Source: Candidatus Contendibacter sp.
GTDB taxonomy: Bacteria; Pseudomonadota; Gammaproteobacteria; Competibacterales; Competibacteraceae
Reading direction: 5' to 3'
DNA length: 64,000 bases
NCBI GenBank assembly: GCA_029624765.1
Contig: JARSSO010000022.1
Location: 1 to 64,000 of the forward strand
The translations under genes were made by a program, and so were the position numbers. The notes beneath the pieces were generated by a model. That model was given only the letters and a program-made list of their open reading frames with translations. It ran no database searches and was not told the origin of the DNA. How positions within the stretch are numbered: position 1 is the first letter of the stretch; each line of letters begins with the position of its first letter. Of this stretch, positions 1 to 9,246 are shown piece after piece.

Positions 1-72
1 CCTTCCTGGCGGCCTTCCTGGCGGCCTTCCTGGCGGCCTTCCTGGCGACCTTCCTGACGGCCTTCCTGGCGG
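1..72. repeat. 12-bp tandem repeat coding for Gln-Glu-Gly-Arg tail
   Basis: Six consecutive 12-base units of the form ccttcctggcgg, two of them with single-base changes, continue to the window edge. On the minus strand each unit encodes one Q-E-G-R tetrapeptide at the C-terminus of the Rpn-like protein. Each unit is a multiple of three, so gain or loss of units would keep the frame. Confidence 0.9.
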
Positions 73-737
73 CCCTCGGCAAAGACTTCCTGATAAAAAA
101 CGCTTTTCTTCAAATCGGCATGAGTAAATCCGAGCATGGCTTGAATCTCCTGTCGGGTCAGCTTGGGTAAACGATAGACCAGAATGGTTTCGATCAGGTC
201 CAGTGCTTCGGCCAAGGGCAAGGGCGGTGGTTCGCTACCGGTTCGAAGCTGATGCGCGAGGCGTCGAGCCTGTTCGGCGGCGGCGCGCGGGGTGGTGACC
301 AGCAGTTGCAACAATTGCAAGCCAAGGCTGGGCGCGGCGATGCTCACAAGGTCTTCAAGATAAACCCGCCGCACTTCTGGCAGGGTCAACAGCGAGGCGT
401 AGCAGGGGTCCAATCGCTCGATGGCCCGACGCGGATACAACACCAGCGCCCGCCAGGATGGCCGGGGATTGCAACGGTACAGATAGAGAAAAATTTCCGA
501 AAAGAACCGACCGTAAAAATCATCGTCGGGTTGCGCCTGGGCTTCCAGGAAAATCAGCGGCGCGGCGGGATCGTCGGCGGGCGGGATCAACAGGCCATCC
601 AGACGAAAGGCGGTTTGCTTGACTTCCTCGGCGCGAAAGTCGTAGCCGGCGGGGTTGGTGACTGTTATCCCGGCCAATTCTAAAGCCAGGGCAGGCAAGG
701 TGTTGAAAATTCGATAGAACAGGTTGTCGGTTTTCAT
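1..737 (-). CDS. Rpn/DUF2887-type PD-(D/E)XK nuclease-like protein, 3' end outside window
   Basis: About 245 codons are visible from the ATG; the gene runs off the left edge without a stop. The N-terminus (MKTDNLFYRIFNTLP), the stretch EEVKQTAFRLDG and the stretch PLIFLEAQAQPDDDFYGRFF match the DUF2887 group of Rpn recombination-promoting nucleases/putative transposases, as I recall that family. The core E-x-Q region (FLEAQAQ, around residue 64) fits a PD-(D/E)XK active site. Residues from about 222 onward are a Q-E-G-R tetrapeptide repeat, a common C-terminal tail in this family. The gene starts 5 bases after the AraC-type gene on the same strand, so the two may be co-transcribed. Function in DNA recombination or mobile-element biology is known for Rpn relatives only; here it is inferred. 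Confidence 0.8.
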   Translation of the reverse strand, partial: MKTDNLFYRIFNTLPALALELAGITVTNPAGYDFRAEEVKQTAFRLDGLLIPPADDPAAPLIFLEAQAQPDDDFYGRFFSEIFLYLYRCNPRPSWRALVLYPRRAIERLDPCYASLLTLPEVRRVYLEDLVSIAAPSLGLQLLQLLVTTPRAAAEQARRLAHQLRTGSEPPPLPLAEALDLIETILVYRLPKLTRQEIQAMLGFTHADLKKSVFYQEVFAEGRQEGRQEGRQEGRQEGRQEGRQE

Positions 738-742
738 AACCG

Positions 743-1783
743 TCACGAGCCGAACCGCCGACCCTTTTCCCTGAACGACTCGGGTGTCGCGCCCGTCCAG
801 TGCTTGAAGGCGCGAGAAAAGCTTTTTTCGTTGAAAAATCCCACTGCCAGGGCAATCTGCTTGATGGGTTTGGACGTTCTATTCAGCAATTCGACCGCCC
901 GGTCCCGCCGAACCTCGTCCTTTAGCGCCTGCAACGACGCGCCTTCCTCCTGCAATTGCCGGTGCAGCGTTCTGGTCGAGACATACAACTCCTTGGCGAT
1001 CGATTCGCCGGTATGCAAACCGTCCGGTCGCGTCCGCAACAATTCGCGCACCCGTTGCACCAGCAACCGGTCGCGCCGATAGGGAAAGATCGTCAGGGGA
1101 ACGGCGTGCTGGAGCATCTTGTTCAAGGCCCGGTCATCGCGGCGAATGGACAATGCCGCGTATTGCGGATCGAAACCGATCCTGGCGAATTCGGAACGGA
1201 AATGCAGTGGACCGGGAAAGAGCATCCGATACACCTCGATATGCTCTGGGATATCGAAGGGGAAACTGGCTTCCAGCAAAGGTATCCGCGAATTAACCGC
1301 CCAGCAGGCATAGCCGAGAATGTACCGAAAGAGCGTCGCGAAGCAGAACTCCGCCATTTCGCCCAAATCCCGGTTGACCTGAATCGCGATGGACGCCGCC
1401 GACCGGGTCACGGTGAATTTCAGCGTAATGTCGTCCGTGAGCAAGCCGTGATAACGACACCACCGCTTTAGAGCGACTTCCAGGGTTGGCGATCCAAGGG
1501 CGGCCCGGCACAACATCCCATAACTGCCCCACGGCAACCGCCGCGAAAACCAGCCCAGGGCCTCGTCGTCCAGTTCCTGGATGGCGATGCCGAACAGGGT
1601 CTGCATTTGCGACCCGGTGACCCGGTTTCGCGGGTCCGACAGAAATTCCGGCGCGATTTGTGCCCGCCGCAGCGCGTCGCTCGGGTCTTTGCCATAGCGC
1701 CGGTAGGCCACCACGATGGCTTGAACGAACGCCACGGGCGTTATCGCGACTTCGGGAACCACCGACATCTTCGTTCGGCTCAT
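743..1783 (-). CDS. AraC-family transcriptional regulator
   Basis: 346 residues, the usual length of the OruR/ArgR-like AraC subfamily. The N-terminal two thirds (about residues 20–210) resemble the arabinose-binding-like effector domain of this subfamily. The C-terminal ~100 residues hold two helix-turn-helix motifs: the first around SIAKELYVSTRTLHRQLQ, the second around IKQIALAVGFFNEKSFSRAF followed by the typical TGATPESFR ending. It is divergent from the fused acyl-CoA mutase gene with about 250 bases between them, so it is a natural candidate regulator of that gene and of itself. The inducer cannot be read from the sequence. It may also be co-transcribed with the downstream Rpn-like gene. 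Confidence 0.88.
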   Translation of the reverse strand: MSRTKMSVVPEVAITPVAFVQAIVVAYRRYGKDPSDALRRAQIAPEFLSDPRNRVTGSQMQTLFGIAIQELDDEALGWFSRRLPWGSYGMLCRAALGSPTLEVALKRWCRYHGLLTDDITLKFTVTRSAASIAIQVNRDLGEMAEFCFATLFRYILGYACWAVNSRIPLLEASFPFDIPEHIEVYRMLFPGPLHFRSEFARIGFDPQYAALSIRRDDRALNKMLQHAVPLTIFPYRRDRLLVQRVRELLRTRPDGLHTGESIAKELYVSTRTLHRQLQEEGASLQALKDEVRRDRAVELLNRTSKPIKQIALAVGFFNEKSFSRAFKHWTGATPESFREKGRRFGS

Positions 1784-1822
1784 CGGTGCATGCTAAGCGC
1801 CAATCCTAGCCAACGTGGCGAA

Positions 1823-1874
1823 CATTGCAACCCTATTGGCATTCTCGCTGGCAAGCATTGCAACCCTATTGGCA
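1823..1874. promoter_or_regulatory. Paired 19-bp direct repeats in divergent promoter region (candidate AraC operator)
   Basis: Two identical 19-base copies of cattgcaaccctattggca lie at 1823–1841 and 1856–1874, a repeat of exactly 33 bases, about three helical turns. They sit just upstream of the AraC gene start and within the region shared with icmF. Direct repeats on one face of the helix are typical of AraC-type binding sites; binding is inferred. Confidence 0.5.
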
Positions 1875-2035
1875 AACCTTGCCTTCGGGTTTTTTTTACC
1901 ATTGCGGCTATCGTGACCAGCCGCCATTCCCAATGCGAAATTGGCGCCGCGGCGTCGACCATCACCGCCGCGCGGTAAAGGCGTATGATGGCGTCCATAA
2001 CTAGTATCCATAACCCTTGACAGGAGAACCTTCCC

Positions 2036-5000
2036 ATGTCCGCGGTCGTCAGCCCGTTCAAAATCCCCCTGCTCAACACCGATAAGGCCAAACCCATACA
2101 TAAGATCCGTTTCGTCACCGCCACCAGCCTGTTCGACGGTCATGACGCCTCGATCAACATCATGCGCCGCATCATCCAGGGTAGCGGCGCGGAAGTCATC
2201 CATCTCGGCCATAACCGCTCGGTGGACGAAATCGTCACCGCCGCCTTGCAGGAAGACGCCCAGGGTATCGCGGTCAGCTCCTATCAGGGCGGCCACATCG
2301 AATTTTTCAAGTACATGATCGATCTGCTGCGCGCGCGCGGCGGCGACAACATCAAGGTGTTCGGCGGCGGCGGCGGCGTGATCGTGCCCGACGAAATTCG
2401 CGAACTGCACGACTACGGCGTGGCTCGCATCTTTTCGCCGGAGGACGGGCAGGCGATGGGCTTGCAGGGCATGATCGATCACATGCTGACGGTCTGCGAC
2501 ACCGACCCCGGCCAATACGCGCCCAAGGGTCTCGACATCATCAAGTCGGGCGACTGGCGGGCGCTGTCCCGCCTCATCACCGCGCTGGAAAACCGCGCGG
2601 TCGCGCCCGAATTGCGCCAGCAAATCCTCACCGAAGCCAAGACCCGTGCCGTCCCGGTGCTCGGTATCACCGGCACCGGCGGTTCCGGCAAATCGTCGCT
2701 GACCGACGAGCTGGTGCGGCGCTTCCGGCTGGATCAGGACGACCGGCTGAACATCGCGGTCATCGCCGCCGACCCGTCGCGGCGCAAGACCGGCGGCGCG
2801 CTGCTGGGCGACCGCATCCGCATGAACGCCATCGCCGGGCCGAATCTGTACATGCGCTCACTGGCGACCCGCGCCGCCGGCAGTGAGGTTCCCGAAACCC
2901 TGGGCGACATTCTGGCCGCCTGCAAGCTGGCCGGTTTTGACCTGCTGATCGTCGAAACCTCCGGCATCGGTCAGGGCGACGCCGCCATCGTGCCGCTGGT
3001 GGATCGGTCGGTCTACGTGATGACCCCGGAATTCGGCGCGGCCTCGCAGTTGGAAAAAATCGACATGCTGGATTTCGCCGACGCGGTGGCGATCAACAAG
3101 TTCGACCGCAAGGGCGCGGAAGACGCGCTGCGCGACGTGCGCAAGCAGGTGCAGCGCAACCGCAAGGCGTTCGCCCAATCCCCGGAGGAGATGCCGGTCT
3201 ACGGCACCATCGCCGCCCGCTTCAACGACAACGGCGTGACGGCGCTCTATCAGGGCGTGGTCGAACTGTTGCGCGACAAGGGCCTGGAATTGTCGCCAGG
3301 CCGCTTGCCGTCCGCCGAGAGCCGGGCTTCCACCGGCAAGACCGTGATCGTGCCCGCGGCCCGCGCCCGCTATCTGGCCGAAATCGCCGACACCGTGCGC
3401 GGCTATCACCAGCAGGTGGAGGATCAGGTCAAGCTGATTCGCCAGCGCCAGCAGTTGCGGGCGGTCATTGGCCTGCTGCAAGCCGAGGGCAAATCGACCG
3501 CGGATCTGCAACCGCTGCTGGAACGGGTCGAAACCGAGGTCGATCCGCATGCCCGCAAACTGGTGGACATGTGGCCGCAAGTGAAAGAGAGCTACAGCGG
3601 CGACGAGTACGTGGTCAAAATCCGCGACAAGGAAATCCGCACCAAACTGACCAGCCGCTCGCTGTCGGGCAGCCGGATTCCCAAGGTAGCGCTGCCGCGC
3701 TTCGACGAGCACGGCGAACTGCTGCGCTGGATGATGCTGGAGAACCTGCCGGGCAGCTTCCCGTACACCGCCGGCGTGTTCGCCTTCAAGCGCGAGAACG
3801 AAGACCCGACCCGGATGTTCGCCGGCGAGGGCGACCCGTTCCGCACCAACCGCCGCTTCAAGAAGCTGTCCGAGCACGCCGAAGCGACCCGCCTGTCCAC
3901 CGCGTTCGACTCGGTGACGCTGTACGGCTGCGACCCGGACGAGCGGCCGGACATTTACGGCAAGGTCGGCAATTCCGGGGTGTCCATCGCCACGCTGGAC
4001 GATTTGAAGGTGCTGTATTCCGGCTTCGACGTGTGCTGTCCGACCACCTCGATTTCCATGACCATCAACGGCCCGGCCCCGATCATCCTGGCGATGTTTT
4101 TCAACACCGCCTTCGATCAACAGATCGAGAAGTTCGAGCGCGACAATCATCGTCCGCCGACCGACGACGAGATCGAGAAGATCAAGGAATGGGTGTTGGA
4201 GAACGTGCGCGGCACGGTGCAGGCCGACATTCTCAAGGAAGACCAGGGACAGAATACCTGCATCTTCTCTACCGAGTTCGCGCTGAAAATGATGGGCGAC
4301 ATTCAGGAGTATTTCGTCCATCACGGCGTCAAGAATTTCTATTCGGTCTCCATCTCCGGCTATCACATCGCCGAAGCGGGAGCCAATCCGATTTCGCAAC
4401 TGGCCTTCACGCTCGCCAACGGTTTCACCTACGTCGAAGCGTATCTGGCGCGCGGAATGCACATCGACGATTTCGCGCCGAACCTGTCGTTCTTCTTCAG
4501 CAACGGCATGGATCCGGAATATTCGGTGATGGGCCGGGTGGCCCGGCGGATCTGGGCCACGGCGATGCGCTATAAGTACGGCGCCAACGAACGCAGCCAG
4601 AAGCTGAAATACCACATTCAGACTTCGGGCCGCTCGCTGCACGCCCAGGAAATGGATTTCAACGACATCCGCACCACCTTGCAGGCGTTGATCGCCATTT
4701 ACGACAACTGCAACTCGCTGCACACCAACGCCTACGATGAAGCCATCACCACTCCGACCGAGGAATCAGTGCGGCGGGCGATGGCGGTGCAGTTGATCAT
4801 CAACAAGGAATGGGGTCTGGCGAAGAACGAAAACCCGAATCAGGGCGCGTTCATCATCGACGAACTGACCGATCTGGTCGAGGAGGCGGTCTTGCGGGAA
4901 TTCGAGCGGATCAGCGAGCGCGGCGGGGTGTTGGGGGCGATGGAAACCGGCTATCAGCGCGGCAAGATTCAGGAGGAATCGCTGTATTACGAGACCCTCA

Positions 5001-5308
5001 AGCACGATGGTTCCTATCCGATCATCGGCGTCAACACCTTCCGTAATCCACACGCCAAACCGGATCAGGTCAAGATCGAACTGGCCCGCTCCACCGAGGA
5101 GGAGAAGCAAAGCCAATTACGGCGGCTGCGGGAATTTCAGGAGCGGAACCGCAAGGACAGCGGCCCGATGCTGGCGCGGCTGAAACAGGCGGCCATCAAC
5201 AACGAAAACCTGTTCGCGGTGTTGGTGGACGCGGTGCGCTACTGCTCGCTGGGGCAGATCACCACGGCGCTGTTCGAGGTGGGCGGGCAGTATCGGAGGA
5301 ATATGTGA
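2036..5308 (+). CDS. icmF: Fused acyl-CoA mutase (IcmF type: B12 domain, G-protein chaperone, mutase)
   Basis: 1090 residues with the IcmF domain order. An N-terminal cobalamin-binding domain has DGHDASIN (residues 34–41, His36 as lower axial ligand). A MeaI-type GTPase chaperone has the Walker A loop GTGGSGKS (213–220). A linker and a C-terminal TIM-barrel mutase domain (from about 550) follow. The enzyme carries out adenosylcobalamin-dependent carbon-skeleton rearrangement, isobutyryl-CoA to n-butyryl-CoA. Phe595 (RMFAGEG) and Gln739 (GQNTCIF) sit where, from memory, characterised IcmF enzymes carry Phe598/Gln742, in place of the Tyr/Arg of methylmalonyl-CoA mutase. This supports isobutyryl-CoA or a branched acyl-CoA over methylmalonyl-CoA. 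AGGAG lies nine bases upstream of the ATG. The divergent AraC gene is the likely regulator. Confidence 0.93.
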   Translation: MSAVVSPFKIPLLNTDKAKPIHKIRFVTATSLFDGHDASINIMRRIIQGSGAEVIHLGHNRSVDEIVTAALQEDAQGIAVSSYQGGHIEFFKYMIDLLRARGGDNIKVFGGGGGVIVPDEIRELHDYGVARIFSPEDGQAMGLQGMIDHMLTVCDTDPGQYAPKGLDIIKSGDWRALSRLITALENRAVAPELRQQILTEAKTRAVPVLGITGTGGSGKSSLTDELVRRFRLDQDDRLNIAVIAADPSRRKTGGALLGDRIRMNAIAGPNLYMRSLATRAAGSEVPETLGDILAACKLAGFDLLIVETSGIGQGDAAIVPLVDRSVYVMTPEFGAASQLEKIDMLDFADAVAINKFDRKGAEDALRDVRKQVQRNRKAFAQSPEEMPVYGTIAARFNDNGVTALYQGVVELLRDKGLELSPGRLPSAESRASTGKTVIVPAARARYLAEIADTVRGYHQQVEDQVKLIRQRQQLRAVIGLLQAEGKSTADLQPLLERVETEVDPHARKLVDMWPQVKESYSGDEYVVKIRDKEIRTKLTSRSLSGSRIPKVALPRFDEHGELLRWMMLENLPGSFPYTAGVFAFKRENEDPTRMFAGEGDPFRTNRRFKKLSEHAEATRLSTAFDSVTLYGCDPDERPDIYGKVGNSGVSIATLDDLKVLYSGFDVCCPTTSISMTINGPAPIILAMFFNTAFDQQIEKFERDNHRPPTDDEIEKIKEWVLENVRGTVQADILKEDQGQNTCIFSTEFALKMMGDIQEYFVHHGVKNFYSVSISGYHIAEAGANPISQLAFTLANGFTYVEAYLARGMHIDDFAPNLSFFFSNGMDPEYSVMGRVARRIWATAMRYKYGANERSQKLKYHIQTSGRSLHAQEMDFNDIRTTLQALIAIYDNCNSLHTNAYDEAITTPTEESVRRAMAVQLIINKEWGLAKNENPNQGAFIIDELTDLVEEAVLREFERISERGGVLGAMETGYQRGKIQEESLYYETLKHDGSYPIIGVNTFRNPHAKPDQVKIELARSTEEEKQSQLRRLREFQERNRKDSGPMLARLKQAAINNENLFAVLVDAVRYCSLGQITTALFEVGGQYRRNM

Positions 5309-5319
5309 GATGATGATAA

Positions 5320-5368
5320 CTCCTCGCCAAGCGGGAATGCTGTGGAGGCCGGAATGCTTGGCGAGGAG
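5320..5368. terminator. Inverted repeat downstream of icmF
   Basis: ctcctcgccaagc (5320–5332) is repeated inverted at 5356–5368, giving a perfect 13-bp stem with a 23-base loop, 11 bases after the icmF stop. There is no T run, so it may be a dispersed palindrome or an mRNA-stabilising hairpin rather than a classical terminator. Confidence 0.45.
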
Positions 5369-5420
5369 ATCAAGATCATTGGAGTTTACATTGCGAATCC
5401 CAACCGTACAGCGGTAGCGC

Positions 5421-5453
5421 GTAGGTTGGGGTGAGCGAGAGTGAACCCCAACT
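5421..5453. repeat. GTAGGTTGGGG…CCCCAAC palindromic element
   Basis: gttgggg (5425–5431) pairs with ccccaac (5446–5452) around a loop gtgagcgagagtgaa. The motif resembles short intergenic palindromes that I recall being dispersed in several gammaproteobacterial and cyanobacterial genomes. Only one copy is visible here. Confidence 0.4.
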
Positions 5454-5519
5454 TCCCAGTCAGAATCACCTAGGCTGTATGGACGTTCTATCGTAACCAA
5501 ATCAATGCACAGGCGGAGT

Positions 5520-5960
5520 AGATTAAAGTGCAAGGTCAGTGCGCGCATACTTGTCGAAACGCGAAAAAACCCGACGAAATTGCTTGATTCTTCCGATGAA
5601 ACGTTCGATCCAGTTGCGTTCCTTAATAAAGCTGGCGGTCATGATCCCGCTGGACCACCCGATTTGGGTTCGGCGGAATGACCGGGATCGTGGCTTGACG
5701 CGCGAAGAAGGCCAATACCGCATCTGTGTCCGTAGGCTTTATCTAAAATGGCAACATCGGGAGAACATTGCGCAAACAGGAAGGGTCCTTGGGGGCATCG
5801 GCCGCTTGACTCGGGGTCAACAGCGCCCGGAGCGGCTTCCCGATCCCGTTGACGACGAAATGGATTTTCGTGCTGAATCCCCCCGGAAACGGCCCAGGGC
5901 TTGATTCGGAGGTAGGGCTTGACCGGGGGCGGGGGCACCGGCCACGCCGGTAGCCCGCCA
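5520..5960 (-). pseudogene. IS5-type transposase remnant, frameshifted
   Basis: Three reading frames on the minus strand carry successive pieces of an IS5-family DDE transposase. First comes GGFSTKIHFVVNGIGKPLRA with LLTPSQAADAP (about 5770–5890). Next is DTDAVLAFFARQATIPVIPP ending in DRQLY (about 5625–5740). Last is KERNWIERFIGRIKQFRR to the C-terminus (5523–5625). The last two are joined by a one-base insertion between DRQLY and KERN, visible as tat-t-aag, and the first two lie in different frames. The N-terminal part and clear terminal inverted repeats are not seen. It cannot encode an active enzyme without repair. Confidence 0.8.
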
Positions 5961-6050
5961 CTTGTGTCAAACGTTAGTCATATGCCAATGGCCGAAAACG
6001 ACAAGACTGCCGGTTGTGGCATTTCTACTCACTTTCGCCGTGAGGCCAAG

Positions 6051-6155
6051 ATGATGGCGGCAATACCTTGGATAGTCTTGGCGCTGGCCTTGCTCGCCGC
6101 ATTCCTTGGACCAATGTTAATCCACCACTTCGGGGGGCTGTTCAAATTGAATTAG
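6051..6155 (+). CDS. Possible 34-residue single-pass membrane peptide
   Basis: A short ORF begins MMAAIPWIVLALALL and ends in FGGLFKLN, with one clear hydrophobic segment. GAGG sits five bases before the ATG. The same frame is open further upstream, into the transposase remnant, but an internal start with a ribosome-binding site is more plausible. No family is recognised. It could be chance; the rest of 5961–6249 shows nothing else. Confidence 0.25.
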   Translation: MMAAIPWIVLALALLAAFLGPMLIHHFGGLFKLN

Positions 6156-6249
6156 GCAAATCCCCGGTTTGCAGATTGCGTAAATTAACTATTTGATTCG
6201 CAATAAATCGTCCACACCCATATCGCGCCACGGCAACCGGAGAAAGCAT

Positions 6250-7410
6250 ATGGAAACCCTGCTTGTGACTTGGCTTTGGCGTGCATTGATAAGGCATGTC
6301 GGCCGGGGCGGGCATCGCCCTGGAAGGTGGCGTGGGCTGGTTGGCGGGTTGGGTTTTTTCGCCCTGGCCGTGGGCGCTCCCGCGCTCGCCGAGCTGTACA
6401 AATATCAGGACGAGTACGGCCGCTGGCAGTATACCGACCGGCCTCGCCCCGACCCGCGCCAACCGGTCGAGGTTTTGCCCACCCCGGCCGCCAAAACCGG
6501 AACTGGCCCGGCTCAGGACCTGAACGCCTGGTTGCGAGTCAAGTTTTCACCCCAAAACCCAATCCAGGAAGCGACGCTGAGCACCGTCACGGTCAAAACC
6601 CCAGTAGGAACCGGCTCCGGGTTTTTCGTCTCCACCGCCGGCCATATCCTCACCAACAAGCATGTGGTCAAGCTTCCCGAATCGAAACGCGAGGAGCTTC
6701 AACAGCAATTCGGCGACGTCGAACAGAAACTCGAAAGCTATCGCCAGCGACTGGCTTGGCGCGAGCGGGAACTGAGCGTCTACGGAAACGAGCTCGCCCA
6801 GTATGAAGCGTACCTGCGCGCCCTGCCGGAGGGTGAGCGGAAAACCGACAAACAGGCGTACTACCAATCCAGGCAGGATCAGTACCAGACCTTGCAACAG
6901 GGATTGGCCGCCGACCGCCGCAAACTTCGCGAGATGGAAGACAGATTTGCCACCAGGCGGCGCGAGATCGACTGGAATCTGACCCTGTCCAGCACCGCCA
7001 CCAACTTCACCATCATCCTCAAGGACGGCGCCGAATTGAGCGCGTCCCTGCTGGCGGTCAGCTCAAACCACGACCTGGCCCTGCTCAAGCTCGACCGGCA
7101 TCAGACGCCGGCCTTGCTCCCGGCGGCGCCCCAGGACGTCGGTCAAGGCGTGGCGGTATACGCCATCGGTTCGCCGGTGGGGCTGCGCGATTCGATCAGC
7201 ACCGGCGTGGTGTCCGGCATCGAGTCCAATTTCATTCGCACCGATGCCAAAATCTATCCGGGCAACAGCGGCGGCCCGCTGGTGCTGGCCAACGGCCGGG
7301 TCATCGGAATCAATACCATGAAACAAATCACCCATAAGTTCGAGGGGATCGGTTACGCCATCGACATCGGCACCGCGTTGCGGGAGTTTGCCAGCGACCT
7401 GAGAAACTAA
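6250..7410 (+). CDS. Exported trypsin-like serine protease with DUF4124 domain and coiled-coil insertion
   Basis: 386 residues from the ATG preceded by GGAGAAAG; an in-frame ATG lies 57 bases further up without a good ribosome-binding site. After a basic N-terminus a hydrophobic signal segment (GFFALAVGAPALA) leads into a DUF4124 module (ELYKYQDEYGRWQYTDRP). A chymotrypsin-fold protease follows with His138 (NKHVV), Asp275 (NHDLALLKL) and Ser340 (GNSGGPL). His and Asp are 137 residues apart, against roughly 30 in HtrA-type proteases, because about 95 residues of charged heptad-like helix (about 143–245) are inserted between them. The protein should act in the periplasm. There is no PDZ domain. 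Substrate unknown; it stands alone between an IS remnant and cysI. Confidence 0.85.
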   Translation: METLLVTWLWRALIRHVGRGGHRPGRWRGLVGGLGFFALAVGAPALAELYKYQDEYGRWQYTDRPRPDPRQPVEVLPTPAAKTGTGPAQDLNAWLRVKFSPQNPIQEATLSTVTVKTPVGTGSGFFVSTAGHILTNKHVVKLPESKREELQQQFGDVEQKLESYRQRLAWRERELSVYGNELAQYEAYLRALPEGERKTDKQAYYQSRQDQYQTLQQGLAADRRKLREMEDRFATRRREIDWNLTLSSTATNFTIILKDGAELSASLLAVSSNHDLALLKLDRHQTPALLPAAPQDVGQGVAVYAIGSPVGLRDSISTGVVSGIESNFIRTDAKIYPGNSGGPLVLANGRVIGINTMKQITHKFEGIGYAIDIGTALREFASDLRN

Positions 7411-7545
7411 GTAAAAGTTATAAATTTATGGTAAAAAAAATCTTTATTTATATATAGCGGCAATGCTAGGGTTTCCGTCAAATGGCTCAGGGCGCTGGCG
7501 GCCCGGGCCGAGCGGCATCGAACTTCCGGGCGGGAACCGACGACC

Positions 7546-9246
7546 ATGTATCAATACGACTGCTATGATCAAACCCTCGTGGACGAGCGCGTCGCGCAGT
7601 ATCGCGGCCAGGTCCGGCGCTACCTGGCCGGGGAGCTGAGCGACGACGAATTCCGGCCGCTGCGGCTGATGAACGGCCTCTATATGCAACGCCACGCGCC
7701 GATGCTGCGGGTCGCCATCCCCTACGGCCTGCTGTCCTCGCGCCAGTTGCGCGCCCTGGCCCACATCGCCCGCCGCTACGACAAGGGTTTCGGCCATTTC
7801 ACCACCCGCCAGAACATCCAGTACAACTGGCCGAAGTTGGAGGAGACGCCGGATATCCTCGCCGAACTGGCGCGCGTGCAAATGCACGCCATCCAGACCA
7901 GCGGCAACTGCATCCGCAACGTCACCGCCGATCATTTGTCCGGCGTCGCCCCGGACGAGATCGACGATCCGCGCGTCTATTGCGAGATTATCCGCCAGTG
8001 GTCCACCTTCCACCCGGAATTCTCCTACCTGCCGCGCAAGTTCAAGATCGCCGTCACCGGCGCCGCCCACGACCGGGCGGCGGCCCAGGTCCACGACATC
8101 GGCCTGAACCTGTTGCGCGACGCGCGGGGCGAACTGGGCTTCCGGGTGCTGGTTGGCGGCGGGCTGGGCCGCACGCCGATGATCGGTTCGGTCATCCGCG
8201 AGTTCCTGCCTCGGCGCGACCTGCTGACTTACCTGGAAGCCATCTTGCGGGTCTACAACCTGCACGGCCGGCGTGACAACCTTTACAAGGCGCGCATCAA
8301 GATTCTGGTCAAGGCGCTGGGACCGGAACAGTTCCGCGATCAGGTCGAGGCGGAGTGGGCGCGGATCCGGGAGTCCGGGCTGGTGCTGGACGAGGCCGAA
8401 ATCGAGCGGGTACGCCGCTTTTTCGCCCCACCGCCCTACGATGCCACTGCCGCCGCCGATCTCGGCTTTCCGCAGTGGTTCAAGGGCGACAAGGCGTTCG
8501 CGACCTGGGTGCGCCACAACGTCGCCGACCACAAGGTCGCCGGCTATCGCAACGTGTTCGTGGCGCTCAAGGAACCCGGAACGCCACCGGGCGATATCAC
8601 CGCCGACCAGATGGATGCCGTGGCCGATCTGGCCGACCGCTACAGCTTCGGCCAGATTCGCTCCACTCACCATCAGAACCTGCTGCTGGCCGACGTGCGC
8701 CAGGCTGATCTCTATCCGCTGTGGCACGCCCTGAAAAGCCAGAAGCTGGCGGCCCCGGTGATCGGTACCCTGGCCGATATGATCTGCTGCCCCGGCCTGG
8801 ATTTTTGCAGCCTGGCCAACGCCAGTTCCATCGCCATCGCTCGCCAGATCAACGAGAAGTTCGACCAGCTCGACTATCTCTACGATCTGGGCGAGCTCCG
8901 TCTCAACATGTCCGGCTGCATGAACGCCTGCGGCCATCACCATGTCGGCCACATCGGCATTCTCGGCGTGGACAAGAAGGGCGAGGAGTGGTACCAGATT
9001 TCGCTGGGCGGTTCGTCGGAAAACGACGTCGCGCTCGGCGACATCCTCGGCCCCTCCGTGCCCAGGGCCGAGGTCGCCAACACGCTCGAACGCATCCTGC
9101 GGGTTTACCTGGAGCGGCGCGAGTACGGCGAGCGCTTCCTCGACACCTGTCGGCGGATCGGTCTGGAGCCGTTCCGGGTGCGGGCTTATGCGCCGGGCAG
9201 CAACGAAGCCAAACAGGAGGAACAGCGCCATGCGGTCGGTTATTAA
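7546..9246 (+). CDS. cysI: Sulfite/nitrite reductase haemoprotein (CysI-like)
   Basis: 566 residues, typical of single-subunit sirohaem sulfite/nitrite reductases with two ferredoxin-like half domains. The sirohaem-[4Fe-4S] ligands are present: Cys415 and Cys421 in CCPGLDFC, and Cys458 and Cys462 in SGCMNACGHHH. The conserved basic motif GHFTTRQNIQYNW lies in the N-terminal half. The reaction is the six-electron reduction of sulfite to sulfide for cysteine synthesis; a nitrite reductase role cannot be excluded by sequence alone. It overlaps the DUF934 gene, which commonly accompanies this type of cysI. No CysJ flavoprotein is nearby, so electrons may come from ferredoxin or another donor. Confidence 0.88.
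   Translation: MYQYDCYDQTLVDERVAQYRGQVRRYLAGELSDDEFRPLRLMNGLYMQRHAPMLRVAIPYGLLSSRQLRALAHIARRYDKGFGHFTTRQNIQYNWPKLEETPDILAELARVQMHAIQTSGNCIRNVTADHLSGVAPDEIDDPRVYCEIIRQWSTFHPEFSYLPRKFKIAVTGAAHDRAAAQVHDIGLNLLRDARGELGFRVLVGGGLGRTPMIGSVIREFLPRRDLLTYLEAILRVYNLHGRRDNLYKARIKILVKALGPEQFRDQVEAEWARIRESGLVLDEAEIERVRRFFAPPPYDATAAADLGFPQWFKGDKAFATWVRHNVADHKVAGYRNVFVALKEPGTPPGDITADQMDAVADLADRYSFGQIRSTHHQNLLLADVRQADLYPLWHALKSQKLAAPVIGTLADMICCPGLDFCSLANASSIAIARQINEKFDQLDYLYDLGELRLNMSGCMNACGHHHVGHIGILGVDKKGEEWYQISLGGSSENDVALGDILGPSVPRAEVANTLERILRVYLERREYGERFLDTCRRIGLEPFRVRAYAPGSNEAKQEEQRHAVGY

Noticed and set aside
1784..2035. Cobalamin riboswitch upstream of the B12-dependent mutase
   Set aside because: The region holds direct repeats but no B12-box-like conserved core or the required stem arrangement.
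2858..4723. 621-codon open frame antisense to icmF
   Set aside because: Shadow of a high-GC gene; the His/Arg/Gln-rich translation has no recognisable domain.
5919..6050. Longer start for the small membrane peptide
   Set aside because: The extension runs into the transposase remnant and has no ribosome-binding site; the internal ATG with GAGG is better.
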